Shown piece by piece: positions 26,630 to 30,000 of a stretch of DNA of 30,000 nt; the stretch's first letter is position 1, and every line of letters starts with the position of its first letter. Under the pieces are notes generated by a model. That model was given only the letters and a program-made list of their open reading frames with translations. It made no database searches and had not been told where the DNA came from. A program made the position numbers and the translations under genes. The stretch covers positions 12,279,415 through 12,309,414 of the forward strand of contig CM022679.1 of assembly GCA_012295275.1 (NCBI GenBank), read 5' to 3'. Source of the stretch: Chrysomallon squamiferum. Lineage: Eukaryota > Mollusca > Gastropoda > Neomphalida > Peltospiridae.

Positions 26630-26870
26630 CACCCACACAGACACTCTTACAACATATACACACATAGACACGGATACAGATGATTCATACTTACAAGAAA
26701 ACATACATACATATATGAAAACATAGGTTGATACACACGTATGTACATACAAATATTTATGAACACAAAACACCCATGGACATACATATATACATAAATA
26801 TCTTTAGATAAAACTTTTGTCAGTCCATCTATTTATTCATCCATATATATATTTACACACATACACCTAA
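26630..26870. repeat. Imperfect ACAC/ACAT-rich region
   Basis: Scattered CACA, ACAT and ATAC units. The Val/Cys-rich minus-strand frame is repeat-derived. Confidence 0.75.
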
Positions 26871-26943
26871 GTGAGAAAAATAAATCACCTTGTATTATTT
26901 TCCATAAATTACTTTTATAATGTTTTGTGTAATAGTTTATGTA

Positions 26944-27000
26944 ATATCTACAGCTAAGTGGATAGAACACTAGCCGTGAGATCAATCTTACTGATTTGAC
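26944..27000 (+). pseudogene. Truncated tRNA-like relic lacking the anticodon arm
   Basis: CAGCTAAGTGGATAGAACAC aligns with the D-arm/A-box half of the tRNA-Thr at 28624 (TAGCTCAGTGGATAGAGCAC), and GTGAGATCAATCTTACTGA aligns with its T arm (GTGAGTTCGATCCTCACTGG). The anticodon stem-loop and most of the variable loop between them are missing. The acceptor ends have diverged (ATATCTA against TGATTTG). It is either a decayed tRNA-Thr copy or the head of a degraded tRNA-derived SINE; no SINE body is recognisable downstream. Confidence 0.55.
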
Positions 27001-27045
27001 AAGTCTAAAAATTTAAATTCCTGTTTTATACATGTTCAGTTTAAA

Positions 27046-27127
27046 AATAAAAATAAAAATAAATAAATAATAACAACAACAAAACAGTAATAATAATAAT
27101 AATAATAACAACAACAACAACAACAAC

Positions 27128-27166
<39 letters not shown>
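27046..27166. repeat. (AAAT)n, (CAA)n and (AAT)n compound array
   Basis: AAAAAT/AAAT units, then alternating CAA and AAT blocks. Confidence 0.95.
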
Positions 27167-27168
<2 letters not shown>

Positions 27169-27191
27169 TGTTAAAAGTCATTTGTAACTTA

Positions 27192-27236
27192 CCTCTCTAT
27201 TTGATCTGGTAACAGTTATTATTATTGTTCTTTCTT
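27192..27236 (-). other. Candidate exon, possibly 5' untranslated, minus strand
   Basis: The segment between acceptor TTTTGTTAACAG and strong donor AGAG|GTAAGTTAC is 45 nt and open in one frame (KERTIIITVTRSNRE). No ATG precedes it in frame, so it may be a leader exon of a minus-strand transcript starting near the CRE at 27355. Which gene it would serve (the ankyrin-like candidate or the membrane protein) cannot be decided. Confidence 0.2.
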
Positions 27237-27354
27237 TCTGTTAACAAAATTGTAACGACTGAAATTGTGTGATCAGTTTTAACAGAACACTGTGCAATTA
27301 ATGTCAAATGTCTTCTGTCATTCTTTTGACTACCTCGCTACTGTAATAATATTA

Positions 27355-27362
27355 TGACGTCA
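27355..27362. promoter_or_regulatory. Palindromic CRE (TGACGTCA)
   Basis: This is a perfect 8-bp cAMP-response element, the known binding site of CREB/ATF bZIP dimers. It sits between two outward-facing strong splice donors (minus strand at 27191, plus strand at 27505), which would suit a bidirectional promoter. An 8-mer can occur by chance in 30 kb, though a CpG-containing one is less likely in AT-rich DNA. Confidence 0.35.
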
Positions 27363-27468
27363 TTTACATAACAACGTCGGTATTTACATTTAAAACGGTG
27401 AACAAGATCATTTTTTGGACTTTTTTCTATAACTTAATTTTCGTGTTTTGATCAAAATGTGAAACACT

Positions 27469-27504
27469 ATGTTTACAAAAAAGGTTAAATGTAAGGTTCC
27501 TGAG
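27469..27504 (+). CDS. Candidate first coding exon (MFTKKVKCKVPE)
   Basis: Twelve codons from an ATG with A at -3 end at a near-perfect donor, GAG|GTAAGTA, phase 0. A start-stop minimal upstream frame (ATGTGA) sits 12 nt before. A perfect CRE lies 107 nt before the ATG. No downstream exon could be identified on this strand before the window ends. The function is unknown; the exon could also be non-coding. Confidence 0.25.
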
Positions 27505-28000
27505 GTAAGTACATTTTATGTCTTTGTCCAACTGAAGTACTGGTAACTAGTCAAGAATGACATAATTGTGCTTAAAATGATATCGCTAGTAGCTTGCTTT
27601 ACAGTTGGTAAAAAATACAGAGAAGGGAAAAACAAAGAAGATTAAGAAAAGATAACACGCGAAACAGAAGTTAATAACCAAAAGAATAAAATAAAGGACG
27701 AACTGAACGACGCCTGGTAATTATGTTTTATTATAAAACAATTGAGTTAACAATTGTTTTATGTCGTTCGCTTAGATAAATTCTGTATAATTCCACCGGT
27801 TGTAGAAGTTTCTAAGAGGTAAATAATTCATTTTATATAATTTAACAGAACAGATTGTGTGTAATGAATACCATGCAGTTCACTGAATAGAAAACTTGTT
27901 TACTGTTCACTTTTATTACATTTGTCTTGCAATTCTATCTTAACATATAATTTTTACTTAACTTGAGAGTTTAATATTAATATACAAATTTCTAGGCTTC

Positions 28001-28096
28001 AATAAAATAAAATAAAATAAAATAAAATAAAATAAAATAAATAAATAAATAATATCGATCACTGACCTATGTTGCCACTGATTCTATTAGAACTGC

Positions 28097-28128
<32 letters not shown>

Positions 28129-28133
28129 TTTTT
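28001..28133. repeat. (AAAAT)n/(AAAT)n facing (TTTA)n
   Basis: AAAAT and AAAT units at 28001-28052 and ATTT units at 28098-28133 are separated by 45 bp of unique sequence, so the arms are complementary. Confidence 0.9.
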
Positions 28134-28449
28134 CTAGAAGTACATTTTACTGACAACTCTGAAAGGCTGGGTAATTTCCTTTGATGTTTAAAATGCTATA
28201 ATTCTGGTAAAACTCGTTCTATAACGCGCGTACATACATAGTTGTCTGTTGATACATTTATTTTCATTGTCGGTTAATAGTCTACCTGAATATTTAATTA
28301 ATTTAACATCAATAACAACAACAATAAGAACAACATTACTAATTACAGTAGCAGTAGTAGTAGTTAATAATGATCACGATGATGCATGATGATAATGATG
28401 ATAACGATTCTGTAAAAGTATAATGATAATTATGTATAACTTATTGCAC

Positions 28450-28556
28450 GTCTGTCGGCAGTGGATGGGTTTCGTTTCGAGTATACATCTGATGTTTCTC
28501 ATTTTAACAAGTTTAAAACAGCATTAAGCGTGTCGTTAAATAAACTTTCTTTCTTC
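28450..28556 (+). mobile_element. Possible 3' end of a degraded retroelement
   Basis: A higher-complexity block starting at CTGTCGGCAGTGGATGGG ends in GTGTCGTTAAATAAACTTTCTTTCTTC. A short simple-repeat tail after a conserved-looking 3' segment is typical of SINE/LINE 3' ends. Resemblance to repeated tails in mollusc genomes is recalled from general knowledge, not verified here. No target-site duplication, body or coding part was seen. Confidence 0.3.
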
Positions 28557-28623
28557 AAATTAGGAAGAATTGTCCGACATACGTTTAACACGTGTTGCTC
28601 TGTTCCTCCATCACTGCATCGAA

Positions 28624-28696
28624 GCCTCTATAGCTCAGTGGATAGAGCACTGGTCTTGTAAACCAGGGGTCGTGAGTTCGATCCTCACTGGAGGCT
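28624..28696 (+). tRNA. tRNA-Thr (anticodon TGT)
   Basis: The gene is 73 nt with a full cloverleaf. Acceptor GCCTCTA pairs with TGGAGGC (one G-T pair), followed by discriminator T. The D arm is GCTC/GAGC, the anticodon stem CTGGT/ACCAG has loop CTTGTAA (anticodon TGT at 28657-28659), and the T arm is GTGAG/CTCAC with loop TTCGATC. A box (TAGCTCAGTGG) and B box (AGTTCGATCCT) are intact, there is no intron and CCA is not encoded. It reads ACA codons during cytosolic translation. Confidence 0.97.
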
Positions 28697-28720
28697 TGAA
28701 CAAAAAATAATACAAAATAA

Positions 28721-28730
28721 TTTTTTTTTT
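28721..28730 (+). terminator. RNA polymerase III T-run terminator
   Basis: A run of ten T begins 25 nt after the tRNA-Thr 3' end and is the first run of four or more T there. This is the standard Pol III termination signal. Confidence 0.7.
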
Positions 28731-29240
28731 CTTTCTTTCTTTTTCGTCTTCTTCCCGTCTTATTTCTTTTAAATAGCTGGTTTATTTTGTTAGTAAATAA
28801 TCATGTAGAAATTTATTAATGCTAAATATAAATAATTTTAATAACAAATAAAAAATAACACTGGTATAAAATATATATTTTATTTTCATACACTGGGTGA
28901 TGGCACATTATGCTGCTGGTATTTATGCTATATAATCATACACAATGAATAAATAAATATTATAAACCAGTCATATTCTACTGAGCAGTTAAGTGTATTA
29001 TGCATCTATTCATGCTGAAACTGACAGTACAAAAATGGGTGGAATTACAGACACACCTGAAATTTAAATATAATTATAAAAACATGAACAAATACAACAA
29101 AAAAAAAACCCACCAACAAACAAACAAAAACACTCAAACAAAATTCATTTTGTGATTAATTAAAATTAGATTTAAAAAAACCCAACAACAACAAAATCAT
29201 AATTTGAAAGTATGCAGTATATATATAGACAGTTTTTTCA

Positions 29241-29374
29241 AATCTGCAAAGTTACACTTTTTGAAGTAAAAACACAATAAATAATCTATAAAAAAATGAT
29301 CACTATAAATCTGCAAAGTTACACTTTTTGAAGTAAAAACACAATAAATAATCTATAAAAAAAAGATCACTATG
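29241..29374. repeat. Tandem duplication, 2 x 67 bp
   Basis: The segment starting AATCTGCAAAGTTACACTTT at 29241 is repeated at 29308 with a period of 67 and only a few base differences (for example ATGATCACTATAA against AAGATCACTATGA). The near identity points to a recent duplication. Confidence 0.9.
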
Positions 29375-29528
29375 ATTCTTTACATTTTACTTTACATATT
29401 CCAGTTTTCAAAACAGCAAATCACTATTATGTTTTGCAAATTCAATTTCATATAATTATTTATTTTTATGTAAATAAATAATGTCTAATAAAATGAAAAA
29501 GAGCTTAAACTGCAATAAACAAAATTAA

Positions 29529-29563
<35 letters not shown>
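29529..29563. repeat. (AAT)n microsatellite
   Basis: About 12 units. Confidence 0.9.
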
Positions 29564-29564
<1 letters not shown>

Positions 29565-30000
29565 TCAAGAAATTAGTTAATTTAATTTGATCATTTTAGC
29601 TTGGAAATGTTTGCAGAAATACAAATGTGTTCCAAATAAATACCAGATAAAGTTAAAAGAAAAATCACAATGGAGTTCAAAGTCATTGTCCTAGATCATA
29701 GACTTTTACTTTTTATTGCACATCATGGAAAAGCAGATCTCTAATTTTGAAAATGAAATGTGGAATGAACGATCTGTGAGAAAAACAAAAACAACAAATA
29801 TGCATATAAATCCTTATTGCTATAATATAATTTTATTTTTAAATAATTATTTTCTGCCAATAAATAAAAGTGAATATTATTATTATAAGCATATTCTTGG
29901 TGCTAGTAACTGTACAGAATTTTTAAAATACCCAACACATGTTAAATAATATTACTACCAGTATAATATCAGCTTTAAATATATGAAATCAAATAAGCCA

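Larger units (their letters stand above)
28731..30000. other. AT-rich DNA after the tRNA, no gene recognised
   Basis: Holds only the 67-bp tandem duplication and an (AAT)n array. The 77-codon frame at 29716-29949 begins at a non-ATG codon and has no recognised similarity. Confidence 0.5.

Overview
The window looks like animal nuclear DNA. It is very AT-rich and crowded with di-, tri- and tetranucleotide microsatellites. Its coding pieces are short exons bounded by GT...AG splice signals, with no operon-like reading frames. It also carries a canonical nuclear-type tRNA-Thr gene. The microsatellite load and a retroelement-like tail ending in GTCGTTAAATAAACTTTCTTTC suggest a mollusc, perhaps a gastropod; that is an impression, not a proof. 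Nearly all long uninterrupted reading frames in the window are microsatellite translations or start on non-ATG codons.

The main gene lies on the minus strand. Exons at 10825-10927 (transmembrane), 10160-10311 (basic juxtamembrane), 9675-9693 (19-nt microexon), 9354-9396 and 8522-8863 (last coding exon, TAA stop) join in one frame through good splice sites. An ATG exon encoding a signal peptide at 23096-23147 has the matching phase and lies about 12 kb upstream. Joined as found, the exons give 236 codons: signal peptide, almost no ectodomain, one membrane helix, and a tail of about 185 residues carrying YDEM and YAVV tyrosine motifs and a PDZ-type C-terminus. A further exon candidate (9892-9929, 38 nt) fits the frame only if it replaces the 19+43-nt pair, so the tail may be built from mutually exclusive cassettes. 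A Cys-rich, N-glycosylation-rich exon candidate at 13645-13808 could supply ectodomain, but its 3' phase does not meet the membrane exon directly.

A second minus-strand signal-peptide exon (2027-2081) has the same phase-1 donor and the same aatATGG start context. It marks the start of another gene running off the left edge, perhaps a tandem relative.

The right third holds weaker signals: a possible ankyrin-like exon (26343-26454, minus); a perfect CRE (27355-27362) between two outward-pointing strong donors; a retroelement-like tail (28450-28556); tRNA-Thr(TGT) at 28624-28696; and, 1.7 kb before it, a tRNA-like relic that has lost its anticodon arm (26944-27000). Everything else is AT-rich intron or intergenic DNA with repeats, including a perfect (GA)n tract of 177 bp and a 2 x 67 bp tandem duplication. 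No CRISPR array, prokaryotic gene, rRNA or intact transposon was seen.
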